Assembly (NCBI RefSeq): GCF_958979055.1
Contig: NC_084889.1
Span: forward strand, 3,798,761 to 3,862,760
DNA: 64,000 bases
Reading direction: 5' to 3'
Source of the DNA: Alnus glutinosa
Taxonomy: Eukaryota > Streptophyta > Magnoliopsida > Fagales > Betulaceae
Part shown: in pieces, positions 1-13,340 of the stretch
Layout: the number at the start of each line of letters is the position of its first letter
How positions within the stretch are numbered: the stretch's first letter is position 1
Position numbers and translations under genes: made by a program
Notes under the pieces: model-generated
Databases searched by the model: none
What the model saw: only the letters and a program-made list of their open reading frames with translations
Told to the model about the DNA's origin: nothing

Positions 1-3000
1 GACAAAGATGGCTGTTATCTCTAGGGAGGTGGTGAGAAGTTTATGGGGTTGCACTCATGTTGATTGGTGTTACTTGGGAGCCAATGGAGCGTCGGGCGGA
101 ATTTTGTTAATGTGGGATAGAAGGGTGGTAGAGAAAGTGGAAGAGTGTACTGGTAGTTACACTGTTGCTTGTTCTTTGCGTAACACTGGAGATAATGTTG
201 TTTGGGCTTTTGGGGGTGTATATGGTCCGAACGATGACAGGGAGAGAAGGGATTTGTGGGCTGAGTTAGCGGGATTGATGAGTTGGTGGGAGATGCCTTG
301 GTGTATTGGGGGAGACTTTAATGTGGTACGTTTTCCTAGTGAGAGGTCTAGTGGTGCTGGCTCTTTTGCAGCTATGGAAGAATTTTCTGACTTCATTTTC
401 ATGCATAATTTGGTGGACCTTCCCCTTGAAGATGGCTACTTTACTTGGTCTAATGGTCAAGAAAATCAAATTTGGTCAAGGATTGATAGGTTCTTAATTT
501 CTCCGGAGTGGGAGGACCGTTTTCCTGAAGTCTCTCAGAGGAGGTTGACAAGACTGTTCTCCGATCGTTTTCCTTTAATGTTGGATTGTGAGAAGAATAG
601 AGGAGGAAACAGGTCTTTTAAGTTTGAAAACATGTGGCTGAAACATGAGGGTTTTGTTGAGCTGGTGCAAAAGTGGTGGATGTCTTATGACTTTTCGGGT
701 TTGCCAAGCTTCGTTTTGGCCAAAAAACTGAAGGCCTTGAAGGCTGATTTGAAGAAATGGAATGAAGAAGTGTTTGGTGATTTAAGGAAAAAGAAGAAAG
801 AATTATTGGAGGGTATTCGAGAGCTGGAGTTAATAGAAGAAAATCGTTGCCTAGAGGAGGAGGAAAAAGTTCAAAGGGCAGATATGGCGAGAGAGATGGA
901 GAAGACCCTCCTTTTTGAGGAAACAAGCTGGAGGCAAAAGTCTAGAGCTTTGTGGTTAAAGGAGGGGGATAAGAACACAAAATTCTTTCATAGGGTTGCC
1001 AACTCACACCGTAAATTCAACCAAGTGGACTCTTTTGATGATTAACGGTTTAATTTCCAGAAATCATGCGGAGATTGAGGAGCACTTAGTCCATTTCTAT
1101 AGTAATTTGTACTTGGAGAAAATCCGGTGGCGGCCAAGGGTGGAGGGCCTACCTTTTTCATCCATTGATGCGGAGGAGAGCAGGGGGTTAGAAAGAGCCT
1201 TTGAGGAGAAGGAGGTGTGGGATGTAATCAGGGATTTGAATGGAGACAAGGCACCGGGTCCTGACGGATTCACTGCGGCTTTCTTCCAGAAGTGCTGGGT
1301 TTTTTTAAAAACTGATATTATGGATGTTTTTGCAGAGTTTCACGAGAGAGGCAAGTTCGAAAAGAGTTTGAATGCTACCTTTGTCTCTTTGATTCCTAAG
1401 AAGAATGGAGCCATGGATGTCAGAGATTTTCGCCCTATTAGTTTGGTAGGGGGGATTTACAAGATTATATCAAAGGTTCTTGCCAACAGATTTAAATCCG
1501 TTGTGGGTAAGATTATCTCCAACACTCAGAATGCTTTTATTGGAGGTCGACAAATATTAGATTCTGTGCTCATTGCAAGTGAATGTGTGGATAGTCAAAT
1601 TCGATCGGGGGAACCCGGACTCCTGTGTAAGCTAGATCTGGAGAAGGCGTATGATCATGTGAACTGGGATTTCTTGCTCTATTTGCTACAAAGATGTGGA
1701 TTGGGGGAAAAATGGAGGAATTGGATTCGTTTCTGTATTTCCACGGTGAGATTCTCTATTCTTGTAAATGGAACCCCTTCGGGTTTCTTTAGTAGCTCTC
1801 GTGGTTTGCGACAAGGAGACCCTCTTTCTCCATTGTTGTTTGTGGTGGTTATGGAGGCTCTGAGTAGAATGTTCAATGCCGCTTTGATTCAGGGTAATTT
1901 GACAGGGTTTTCAGTGGGTTCCAGAGATACAGAGGCCTTTGTAGTGAATCATCTGATGTTCGCTGATGATACATTGATTTTTTGTGGTGCTCAAGAAGAA
2001 CAGATTCGTCACCTGAGATGTATCTTATTAGGCTTTGAGGCGGCTTCTGGATTGAAAATTAATTTGGAAAAATCAGAAATTGTTCCAATTGGTGGAGTAG
2101 AGGAGGTCGAAAGGTTGGCCAATCTTCTTGGCTGTAGGGTTGCCTCTTTGCCCATGACTTACTTGGGTTTGCCGTTGGGTTCTTCTTATAAGTCCAAATC
2201 TATTTGGAATGGTGTTATTGAAAAAATGGAAAGGAGGTTGGCGGGGTGGAAGCGGATGTACTTGTCGAAGGGTGCCCGGTTGACTCTTATTAACAGTACG
2301 CTCTCCAACATGCCCACTTATTACTTATCTTTGTTTCCTATTCCAGTGAGTGTTGCTAATCGCCTTGATAAAATTCAAAAGGATTTTCTTTGGGGAGGCA
2401 TTGGGGAGGAGAAAAAATTCCATCTAGTGAATTGGAACAAGATTTGTACACCTTTGTATGCAGGTGGGTTGGGAGTGCACAACCTCATCCAGTTCAATAG
2501 AGCGCTCTTGGGTAAATGGTTATGGAGATATGGTAAGGAGAGGGAGGCTCTATGGCGTTTGGTGATTGATACCAAATTTCAGAGTCTAAAGGGCGGGTGG
2601 TGCTCGACAGAGGTTTCGGGTTCTTATGGAGTGGGTGTATGGAAACATATAAGGAGAGGGTGGGAGAAATTCCGCAATTTTGTTCGTTTTGAAGTGGGGA
2701 GTGGATCTAATATTAGTTTTTGGCAAGATTGGTGGTGTGGGGAAAGTTCCTTGAAGCAATGTTTTCCAGCTCTTTTTTGTTTAGCAAGGAACAAAGATGC
2801 GTTGGTGGCGGATAACTTGGCGGTCCATAATGGTGTAACGCAGTGGAATGTTCTTTTCACACGACAAATCCAGGATTGGGAAATGGATATGGTCATTTCT
2901 TTCTTCGACCGATTATATTCCACTTCAATTCGTCATGGAGAGGGTGACAAATTAGTGTGGAATCCCTCTAAAAAAGGTTTATTTGAGGTGAGATCATTCT

Positions 3001-3640
3001 ACGAAGAACTCTTTAGGAAAGATGGTCCATTTCTTTCATTCTTTCCTTGGAAGAATATTTGGCGAGTTAAGGCTCCAACAAGGGTGGCTTTCTTCGTATG
3101 GTCAGCAGCTTTGGGCAAAATCTTGACGCATGATAATTTGCGTAAGAGGAATGTAATAGTAATGGAGTGGTGTTGTCTTTGTAAGAAGAGTGGGGAGTCT
3201 ATTGATCACTTGTTGCTTCATTGTGAGGTCGCCCGGACTCTTTGGAGCTACGTGCTTATTTTATTTGGGGTGGAGTGGATTATGCCTCGAACGGTGTTGG
3301 AGCTACTGAATAGTTGGGGGGCGGCGATTGGGAATGGTCAACTCAAAGAGGCTTGGCGGTTAGCTCCTCTATGCTTGATGTGGTGTATTTGGAGGGAGCG
3401 GAATGCTCGTCTGTTTGAAGATGTAGAGACGACTATGGTGGAGCTACGGAAGGGGTGGCTAACTACTTTATATTCTTGGATAGCGACACATCATAGTTTG
3501 AGTGTCTTTACTTTTGTAGAGTTTCTAAATGTATTTCCAATCCGACCCTTTTAGGGGCTCTCTTGTATACTTCCCGTGTATAAGGGTTGCGCCCTTTTAC
3601 GCTTTTTAATAAAATTGCCATTACTTATCAAAAAAAAAAA
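1..3640 (+). mobile_element. L1-type LINE, 3' portion (5' end outside window)
   Basis: A plant non-LTR retrotransposon enters from the left edge and ends in a pure A tract at 3630-3640, just after the 3' tail AATAAAATTGCCATTACTTATC. The sequence shows an endonuclease domain, a reverse transcriptase domain and a C-terminal zinc-knuckle (zf-RVT) domain in that order, with no RNase H domain after it. This is the usual ORF2 order of plant L1 elements. ORF1 and the first few dozen endonuclease residues lie outside the window. The A tail abuts GGAGTGAACT, a sequence that also occurs in every unit of the tandem array to the right, so the LINE inserted into that array. The reading frame is shifted once and an endonuclease residue is changed, so the copy is dead but not old. 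Confidence 0.95.
8..3554 (+). pseudogene. LINE ORF2 (endonuclease / reverse transcriptase / zf-RVT), frameshifted
   Basis: The polyprotein would nick target DNA and reverse-transcribe the LINE RNA. The endonuclease part (8 to about 700) shows GGDFNVV and FTWSNGQ, but the conserved SDH motif reads SDRFPL, so the catalytic histidine is arginine. The RT part shows PGPDGFTAAFF, IPKKNGAMDVRDFRPISL, CKLDLEKAYDHVNWDF, LRQGDPLSPLLF and the catalytic FADDTLIF (about 1960-1985), then GLKINLEKSE and YLGLPLG. A zf-RVT domain follows (about 3040-3260, with CxxC and HLLLHC). The protein is in two overlapping frames, 8-1045 and 996-3554. The junction falls in a T-run near 1031-1040 where one extra T explains the shift, since the protein text continues smoothly (VDS / LMINGLISRNHAEIEEHL) on each side. 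Two independent lesions make it non-functional. Confidence 0.93.
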
Positions 3641-6600
3641 GGAGTGAACTCCAAACAAAAGTAGTAGCAACCGCAACATTAAAGCAAGAACAAAGAACAT
3701 TAGAACAAGCAAAAAGAATCACTTCGAAATCGAGAGGAAAAGAGCACTTATAGCCACATCAAACTCTGTCGACCAGGAAAAAGAAAGCCCCAATCAATAT
3801 CTCCACCCTCTTTGTAGATATAGTTTCACGAAATTCTTCACACCTTCTTCAGAATTACAAGAGTAGTGAAACCAAGAATCAGCCAGCCACAATCAACAAT
3901 ACGATACAGCAGTTACACATTCCAAATGATAATAAACGACAATGCTGAAGAAAGTTTCAATCTGTGCATAAGAAGTCGCAACTAAATGAACGAACTGAAA
4001 ATTTTAAGTTCTTAAGCATATCAGTGAAGAGTGCAATTAGATGCTGGAAGAAACAAAAACCAGAACAAACATGCTGAGCACCGCCGATATTCATAAAAAA
4101 TTGCGCAACCGCAACCTGAAATACACACAATCCAAGCACCAAGCGTGAACTACGAAGCAATGGAAACTTTTAAATTAATGACAACCAAGACAGCTAACCA
4201 TAACGATACAATATTTAGGAATGATTTTAAAAATCAAAAACAAACCAACATCGAGAATCCAACTTTGCAAGAACCCAAAGTTGTAAAAAGCCGATGCACA
4301 GCAAAACCTACAAAATAAAACAAAACAAGGAATGGGGACATTTCTGAGAGAACAGCATATCGTAGAGACTTCTAAACAACGTGTGAAATAAAGAGGGGGG
4401 GAGAAGAAAAAGCATTTTCACTTATTTTTGCAGAAAGAACAAATTCAATCACTCCTGCCCAAACACAAGAAATCCCAAATCACAACCTCCACCTGTCAAC
4501 AGGTCAACCACATATTTTCAAACACCATCCTCATCAGTATCCCAAAAACTTAAATAGGAAACTACGAGTCACAAAACCCGAAAACAAATATCAACGGCAG
4601 AAGCATATGTCACTCTGTGCTCAAATACCCGCCCAAAACTGGAAAAACTTCAAATTGCAGACCAAGTCGACATGCCCAACATCAACGATATTTTCAAACA
4701 CCTTCCTCGTCCGTATACCATAAAACTTCAAGGAATTGGAAACTACACATCACAAAACCAGAAAGCAAACATCACCGGCAGAAGCATATGTTACTCCGTG
4801 CTCAAATATCCTCACAGAACTGGAAAAACTTCAGACAACAGACCTTGTTCACATACCCACCGACTTACTTCGTGAAATTCAATAAGCATTAATCTGAAAT
4901 TATCAATTGGTGACGCAAATCCAGCAATGTAACTTAAATCAATCCAAATATCAAAACGCCTAAATGTCAATCACAAGATGGTAAAGCAAAAACCCGTGAT
5001 TTTACCATCAAAAGATGGTTTTGCGCACAAGTCCAAAGGCCGCAAAATGGTTATTCGCCCTGAGGAGTGAACTTAAATACCAATAAAACCGCGACGACAT
5101 GACGTACTGCCAAACAAAAGTAGTAGCAACCGCAACATTAAAGCAAGAACAAAGAACATTAGAACAAGCAAAAAGAATCACTTCGAAATCGAGAGGAAAA
5201 GAGCACTTAATGCCACATCAAACTCTGTCGACCAGGAAAAAGAAAGCCCCAATCAATATCTCCGCCCTCTTTGCAGATATAGTTTCACGAAATTCTTCAC
5301 ACCTTCTTCAGAATTACAAGAGTAGTGAAACCAAGAATCAGCCAGCCACAATCAACAATACGATACAGCAGTTATACATTCCAAATGATAATAAACGACA
5401 ATGCTGAAGAACGATTCAATCTGTGCATGAGAAGGCCCCACTAAATGAACGAATTGAAAATTTAAAGTTCTTAAAAATCATTGAAGAGTGCAATTAGATG
5501 CTGGTAGAAACAAAAACCAGAACAAACATGCTGAGCGCAGCTGATATTGATAAAAAATTGCGCAACCGCAACCTGAAATACACATCATCCAAGCACAAAA
5601 CGTCAAATACGAAGCAATGGAAACTTTTAAATTAATGATAACCAAGCAAGATAACCGTAAAGAGACAACATTTAGAGGATGATTTTAAAAAACAAAAACA
5701 AACCAACGTCGAGAATTCAACTTTCCAAGTACCCAAAGTTGTAAAAAGCCGATGAACAGCAAAACCTATAAAATAAATCAAAACAAGGAATGGGAACATG
5801 TCCGAGAGAACAGCAAAGAGTAGACTTCGAAACAACGTGTGAAATAAAGAGGGGGAGAAGAAAAATCATTTTCACTTATTTCTGAAGAAAGACCAACTTC
5901 AAGAACTCTAGCTCAAGCACGAGAAAGCCCAAATCACAACCTCCACCTGAGAACTGGTCATCGACATATTTTCAAACACCTTCCTCATCAGTTTCAGAAA
6001 AACTTCATGGAATAGGAAACTACAAGTCACAAAACCCGAAAACAAATATCAACGGCAAAAGCATATGTCACTCTGTGCTCAAATACCCGCCCAAAACTGG
6101 AAAAACATCAAATTGCAGACCAAGTCGACATGCCCAACATCAACGATATTTTCAAACACCTTCCTCGTCCGTATACCATAAAACTTCAAGGAATTGGAAA
6201 CTACACATCACAAAACCAGAAAGCAAATATCACCGGCAGAAGCATATGTTACTCCGTACTCAAATATCCTCACAGAACTGGAAAATCTTGAGACTACGGA
6301 CCTGGTTCACATGCCCACCAACTTACTCCGAGTAATTCAATGTTAATTAATCTGAAATTACCAATTGGTGACGCAAATCCAGCAATCTTAACTTAAATCA
6401 ATCAAAATATCAAAATGCCTAAATGTCAATCACAAAATGGTAAAGCCAAAACCAGTGTTTTTACTTTCAAAAGATTGTTCTGCGCAGAAACTGAAGTCCA
6501 AAGGCCGCAAAATGATTATTCGCCCCCAGGAGTGAACTTAAATACCAATAAAACCGCGACGACATGACGTACTGCCAAACAAAAGTAGTAGCAGCCGCAA

Positions 6601-9600
6601 CATTAAAGCAAGAACAAAGAAAATTAGAACAAGCAAAAAGAATCACTTCGGAATCGAAGGAAAAGAGAACTTATAGCCACATCAAACTCTGGAGAACAGG
6701 AAAAAGAAAGCCCCAATCAATATCTCCGCCCTCTTTGAGATATTCTAGCACCAAATTCTTCACACCTTTTTTGGAATGACAAGAGTAGTGAAACCAAGAA
6801 TCAGCCAGCCACAATCAACAATACGATACAGCAGTTACACATTCCAAATGATAATAAACGACAATGCTGAAGAAAGTTTCAATCTGTGCATAAGAAGTCG
6901 CAACTAAATGAACGAACTGAAAATTTTAAGTTCTTAAGTATCAGTGAAGAGTGCAATTTTTGATAAGTATTTTTTTTTTATAAGTAAGAGTGCAATTAGA
7001 TGCTGGAAGAAACAAAAACCAGAACAAACATGCTGAGCACCGCCGATATTCATAAAAAATTGCGCAACCGCAACCTGAAATACACACAATCCAAGCACCA
7101 AGCGTGAACTACGAAGCAATGGAAACTTTTAAATTAGTGACAACCAAGACAGCTAACCATAACGATACAATATTTAGGAATGATTTTAAAAATCAAAAAC
7201 AAACCAACATCGAGAATCCAACTTTGCAAGAACCCAAAGTTGTAAAATGCCGATGCACAGCAAAACCTACAAAATAAAACAAAACAAGGAATGGGGACAT
7301 TTCTGAAAGAACAGCATATCGTAGAGACTTCTAAACAACGTGTGAAATAAAGAGGGGGGGAGAAGAAAAAGCATTTTCACTTATTTTCGCAGAAAGAACA
7401 AATTCAATCACTCCTGCCCAAACACAAGAAATCCCAAATCACAACCTCCACCTGTCAACCACATATTTTCAAACACCATCCTCATCAGTATCCCAAAAAC
7501 TTAAATAGGAAACTACAAGTCACAAAACCCGAAAACAAATATCAACGGCAGAAGCATATGTCACTCTGTGCTCAAATACCCGCCCAAAACTGGAAAAACT
7601 TCAAATTGCAGACCAAGTCGACATGCCCAACATCAACGATATTTTCAAACACCTTCCTCGTCCGTATACCATAAAACTTCAAGGAATTGGAAACTACACA
7701 TCACAAAACCAGAAAGCAAATATCACCGGCAGAAGCATATGTTACTCCGTGCTCAAATATCCTCACAGAACTGGAAAAACTTCAGACAACAGACCTTGTT
7801 CACATACCCACCGACTTACTTCGTGAAATTCAATAAGCATTAATCTGAAATTATCAATTGGTGACGCAAATCCAGTAATGTAACTTAAATCAATCCAAAT
7901 ATCAAAACGCCAAAATGTCAATCACAAGATGGTAAAGCAAAAACCCGTGATTTTACCATCAAAAGATGGTTTTGCGCACAAAGTCCAAAGGCCGCAAAAT
8001 GGTTATTCGCCCTGAGGAGTGAACTTAAATACCAATAAAACCGCGACGACATGACGTACTGCCAAACAAAAGTAGTAGCAACCGCAACATTAAAGCAAGA
8101 ACAAAGAACATTAGAACAAGCAAAAAGAATCACTTCGAAATCGAGAGGAAAAGAGCACTTATAGCCACATCAAACTCTGGAGACCAGGAAAAAGAAAGCC
8201 CCAATCAATATCTCCGCCCTCTTTGTAGATATAGTTTCACGAAATTCTTCACACCTTCTTCAGAATTACAAGAGTAGTGAAACCAAGAATCAGCCAGCCA
8301 CAATCAACAATACGATACAGCAGTTACACATTCCAAATGATAATAAACGACAATGCTGAAGAAAGTTTCAATCTGTGCATAAGAAGTCGCAACTAAATGA
8401 ACGAACTGAAAATTTTAAGTTCTTAAGTATCAGTGAAGAGTGCAATTAGATGCTGGAAGAAACAAAAACCAGAACAAACATGCTGAGCACCGCCGATATT
8501 CATAAAAAATTGCGCAACCGCAACCTGAAATACACACAATCCAAGCACCAAGCGTGAACTACGAAGCAATGGAAACTTTTAAATTAGTGACAACCAAGAC
8601 AGCTAACCATAACGATACAATATTTAGAAATGATTTTAAAAATCAAAAACAAACCAACATCGAGAATCCAACTTTGCAAGAACCCAAAGTTGTAAAAAGC
8701 CGATGCACAGCAAAACCTACAAAATAAAACAAAACAAGGAATGGGGACATTTCTGAGAGAACAGCATATCGTAGAGACTTCTAAACAACGTGTGAAATAA
8801 AGAGGGGGAGAGAAGAAAAAGCATTTTCACTTATTTTCGCAGAAAGAACAAATTCAATCACTCCTGCCCAAACACAAGAAATCCCAAATCACAACCTCCA
8901 CTTGAGAACTGGTCATCGACATATTTTCAAACACCTTCCTCATCAGTATCCGAAAAACTTCATGGAATAGGAAACTACAAGTCACAAAACCAGGAAACAA
9001 ATATCACCGGCAGAAGCATATGTTACTCGGTGCTCAAATATCCGCTCAAAACTGGAAAAACATCACATTGCAGACCTAGTTGACATTCCCAAGATCAACA
9101 ACATATTTTCAAACACCTTCCTCAGCCGTATATCAAAAAACTTCACGGAATTGGAAACTACACATCACAAAACCAGAAAACAAATATCACCTGCAGAAGC
9201 ATATGTTATTCGGTACTCAGATATCCTCACAGAACTGGAAAATCTTCAGACTACGGACCTGGTTCACATGCCCACCAACTTACTTCGAGTAATTCAATGT
9301 TAATTAATCTGAAATTACCAATTGGTGACGCAAATCCAGCAATCTTAACTTAAATCAATCAAAATATCAAAACGCCTAAATGTCAATCACAAAATGGTAA
9401 AGCCAAAACCAGTGTTTTTACTTTCAAAAGATTGTTCTGCGCAGAAACTGAAGTCCAAAGGCCGCAAAATGATTATTCGCCCCCAGGAGTGAATTTAAAT
9501 ACCAATAAAACCGCGACGACATGACGTACTGCCAAACAAAAGTAGTAGCAGCCACAACATTAAAGCAAGAACAAAGAAAATTAGAACAAGCAAAAAGAAT

Positions 9601-11760
9601 CACTTCGGAATCGAAGGAAGAGAGAACTTATAGCCACATCAAACTCTGGAGACCAGTAAAAAGAAAGCCCCAATCAATATCTCCACCCTCTTTGAGATAT
9701 TCTAGCACCAAATTCTTCACACCTTTTTTAGAATGACAAGAGTAGTGAAACCAAGAATCAGCCAGCCACAATCAACAATACGATACAGCAGTTACACATT
9801 CCAAATGATAATAAACGACAATGCTGAAGAAAGTTTCAATCTGTGCATAAGAAGTCGCAACTAAATGAACGAACTGAAAATTTTAAGTTCTTAAGTATCA
9901 GTGATGAGTGCAATTAGATGCCGGTAGAAACAAAAACCAGAACAAACATGCTGAGCACCGCCGATATTCATAAAAAATTGCGCAACTGCAGCCTGAAATA
10001 CACACAATCCAAGCACCAAGCGTGAAATACGAAGCAATGGAAACTTTTAAATGAATTATAACCAAGCCAGCTAACCATGACGATAAAATATTTAGCAATG
10101 ATTTTAAAAAACAAAAACAAACCAACATTGAGAATCCAACTTTGCAAGAACCCAAAGTTGTAAAAAGCCGATGCACAGCAAAACCTATAAAATAAATCAA
10201 AACAACGAATAGGGACATGTCTGAGAGAACAGCATATAGTAGAGACTTCTAAACAACGTGTGAAATAAAGAGTGGGAGAAGAAAAAGCATTTTCACTTAT
10301 TTCCGATGGTAGAAGAAAAAGCATTTTCACTTATTTCCGAAGAAAGACCAAATTCAAAAACTCTTGCTCAAACACAAGAAAGCCCAAATCACAACCTCCA
10401 CCTGTCAACAGGTCAACCACATATTTTCAAAAACCTTCCTCATCAGTATTCCAAAAACTTCATGAAATAGGAAACTCCAAGTCACAAAACCCGAAAACAA
10501 ATATCAACGGCAGAAGCATATGTTACTCTGTGCTCAAATATCCACCCAAAACTGGAAAAACTTCAAATTGCAGACCTAGCTAACATTCCCAACATCAGCG
10601 ACATTTTCAAACACCTTCCTCGTCCGTATACCTTAAAACTCCAAGGAATTGGAAACTACACATCACAAAACCAGAAAACAAATATCACCGGCAGAAGCAT
10701 ATGTTACTCGGTGCTCAAATATCCTCACGGAACTGGAAAAACTTCAGACAACAGACCTGGTTCACATACCCACCGACTTACTTCGTGTAATTCAATAAGC
10801 ATTAATCTGAAATTACCAATTGGTGACGCAAATCCAGTAATGTAACTTAAATCAATCCAAATATCAAAACGCCTAAATGTCAATCACAAGATGGTAAAGC
10901 AAAAACCCGTGATTTTACTTTCAAAAGATGGTTCTGCGCATAGACTGAAGTCCAAAGGCCGCAAAATGGTTATTCGCCCCCAGGAGTGAACTTAAATATC
11001 AATAAAACCGCGATGACATGACGTACTGCCAAACAAAAGTAGTAGCAGCCGCAATATTAAAACAAGAACAAAGAAAATTAGAACAAGCAGAAAGAATCAC
11101 TTCGAAATCGATAGGAAGAGAGATCTTATAGCCACATCAAACTCTGTCGACCAAGAAAAAGAAAGACCCAATCAATATCTCTGCCCTCTTTGTAGATATG
11201 CTAGCACCAAAATAGTAAAACCAAGAATCAGAAAGGCACAATCAACAACACGATACAGCAGTTATACTTTCCAAATGATAATAAGCGCTAATGCTGATCA
11301 AAGTTCCAATCTGCATAAGAAGTCGCAACTAAATGATTGAACTAAAAATGTTTAAGTTCGTAAGTATATCAGTGAAAAGTGCAATTAGATTCTGGTAGAA
11401 ACAATAACCAGAAGAAACATGCTGAGCACCGCTGATATTCATAAAAAATTGCGCAACCGCAACCTGAAATACACACAATCCAAGCACCAAGTGTCAAACA
11501 TGGAAGCAATGAAAATTTTTGAATTCATGATAACCAAGCTAGCTAACCATAAAGATACGACATTTAGAATGATTTTAAAAAAACAAAAACAAACCAACGC
11601 CGAGAAGCCAACTTTGCAAGAACCCAACGTTTTAAAAAGCTGATGCACAGCAAAACCTATAAAATAAATCAAACAAGGAATAGGGACGTCTGAGAAAATA
11701 AATATATAGAAATTTTTTAAACAACACGAAATATAAAGAGGGGAAAAAATAAACATTTCG
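3641..11760 (-). repeat. Tandem array of ~1.47 kb units (about 5.5 copies)
   Basis: The marker GACGACATGACGTACTGCC recurs near 5093, 6560, 8046, 9516 and 11014 (GATGACATG in the last), giving unit lengths of about 1466, 1486, 1470 and 1499. A first unit (3641-5090) starts at the LINE junction and lacks 36 bases next to it. A last partial unit fades at about 11760. Copies are very similar, so the expansion is recent, and the partial rightmost copy is the most diverged. Each unit also contains a direct repeat of about 180 bp (for example 5965 and 6144) built on ATTTTCAAACACCTTCCTC. On the minus strand the unit is T-rich with TTTCAG sites, like plant introns or 5' leaders. Short open frames differ in length between copies, so coding is unlikely. 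I do not recognise the family. Strand is given as the apparent sense strand. Confidence 0.9.
6959..6997 (-). mobile_element. Minimal LINE-like insertion with 12 bp target duplication
   Basis: One unit of the array has 27 extra bases (6959-6985) not found in its sisters. They are flanked by a perfect duplication AAGAGTGCAATT (6947-6958 and 6986-6997). Read on the minus strand the insert is an A tract next to TACTTATC, the same 3' tail sequence as the LINE at 3621-3629. The simplest reading is an extremely 5'-truncated LINE-mediated insertion. It dates this unit's insertion after the array had formed. Confidence 0.75.
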
Positions 11761-11829
11761 CCTTTTTATACACAAAAAGCCTAAATTCACAAACACTACT
11801 TTATATTATTAGGATGCATAAGCAAGAAG

Positions 11830-13340
11830 CAAAAGTCTCTGCCATCAATCTCCCTCGACAAAACGAATCACACAAAAATGATCCACACCATATTGAAAGA
11901 AATTATCTTTAGCGAAGTTATATCGACAACATATAGGACGAAAACCGAATTTGTTACAAGAATGATAGGAATACTTACCAGCGATGCATCAAAACCTAAC
12001 ACACAGATATTCCCAAGGCGGTCATCAAACTTACTGGAAGAAACCTCTAAATTGTGACGAAGAAAACCTTCCCATGAAAGGAATAATTCAATATTGAAAG
12101 AACCCTAATCCGAAATAATTAAAATATTCCCTTGTTATGAGCCTGCTCATAACATCCCTGCAAGCCATCAACAAAGCTTTTCGGGAAGAAAACCCAAATT
12201 GGTACCAAAGATGATAGATCAAGTAGGGATGCATCAAAACCTAACACGAAGAAGATCTTCCCTGAAAGCGATCACCAAGGTCTTGAAAGAAAACCCTACG
12301 AAGCAAACCTCCCCTGAAAGCCATCACTAATCCTAATCTGTGACGAAGAAAATCTACCCTGCAAGCGATCAACAAATTTTTTTGCAAGAAAGCCCAAAGA
12401 TGATGAGAAGCAAGTAGCTATACATCACCTAACACAAAGAAGATCCTCCCGGAACCGATCACCACCATCTTCAAAACCCTATGTTGAATACAACCTTGGC
12501 TGAAGCATTCACCAGCATATTAAAAAAAACCCTGATATGTAACCAAGAAAATCTTCCCTGCAAAAAATTTACAAAGTATTGGAAGAAGCCAAATTTGTAA
12601 AATTAAACATAGCACGAAGATCTTCCCTGAAAGCGAACAAAATCTTAAAAGAAATCCTAATTTGTGAAGAAGGCGGCCTTCCAAGAAGCATTCACCAACG
12701 GGGAAAAAGAAGCCCTGTGTGTAACTAGAAATCTTCCCTGCAACGTTCAACGAAGTATTGGAAGGAACTACAAATTCGTAATAAAGATTATAGAAATCTT
12801 CCGCTGGCAATCCATCGAAACCCAGCGAAAAGAAGATCCTCCCTGAAAGCATTGCCAACGTCTTGAAAGAAACCCTAATTTGTGAAGATGACAACCTTCC
12901 CTGAAGCACGCGCCAACGTATTAGAAAGAACCCCTAATTTGTAACGAAGAAAAATCTTTACTGCACGCGATCAACAACGTATTGGAAGAAAAACCAATTC
13001 TGTAACAAAGATGATAGGAAGGAATCTTCTATTGGCTATTGACAATTCTGTGACAAAGATGCATCAAAACCAAAAACACAAACAAAACCTTCCCTGAAAG
13101 CCATCACCAAGGTATTGCAAGAAAACCTTCCCTGAAGGCCTTTACCGGCGCAATAAAAGAAGCCCTAATTTGTAACGAAGAAGTTCTTCCCTGTAAGCGA
13201 TCAACAACATATTTGAACAGAAACTAAATCTGTAAACAAAGACGGCATAAATCTTCTACTTGCTATGCATCAAAACCAAACATAAAGCAAAGCTTCCCTG
13301 AAATCGATCACCAACGTATGGAAAGAAAACCTAAAAGCGA
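11830..13340 (-). repeat. Degenerate ~60-75 bp minisatellite with telo-box and TTTCAGGGAAG motifs
   Basis: About twenty degenerate repeats lie here. On the minus strand each monomer reads roughly as ACAAATTAGGGTTTCTT, then an AATACGTTGGTGATCGC block, then TTTCAGGGAAG and TTCTTCGTTAC. The TTAGGGTTT core equals the plant telo-box found in 5' regions of housekeeping genes, and TTTCAG|GG resembles a 3' splice site, but no long frame runs through. The block sits between the 1.47 kb array and a minus-strand promoter, so it may be the transcribed leader of the same unit. Function unknown. Confidence 0.7.

Noticed and set aside
4617-7843. Recurring open frames (MLKYPPKTGKTSNCRPSRHA... and MPNINDIFKHLP...) that look like a family of small proteins
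   Set aside because: They are the same segment of successive array units. Frame ends differ from copy to copy, two overlapping frames are open at once, and the opposite strand looks like the transcribed one.
9898-10330. Minus-strand hydrophobic open frames in the array (106 and 120 residues)
   Set aside because: They are T-rich sequence read as Phe/Leu/Ile and are interrupted or different in sister units, so not conserved as protein.
12520-12909. 129-residue minus-strand frame in the minisatellite
   Set aside because: It spans diverged repeats without preserving the frame of the monomer; likely chance.
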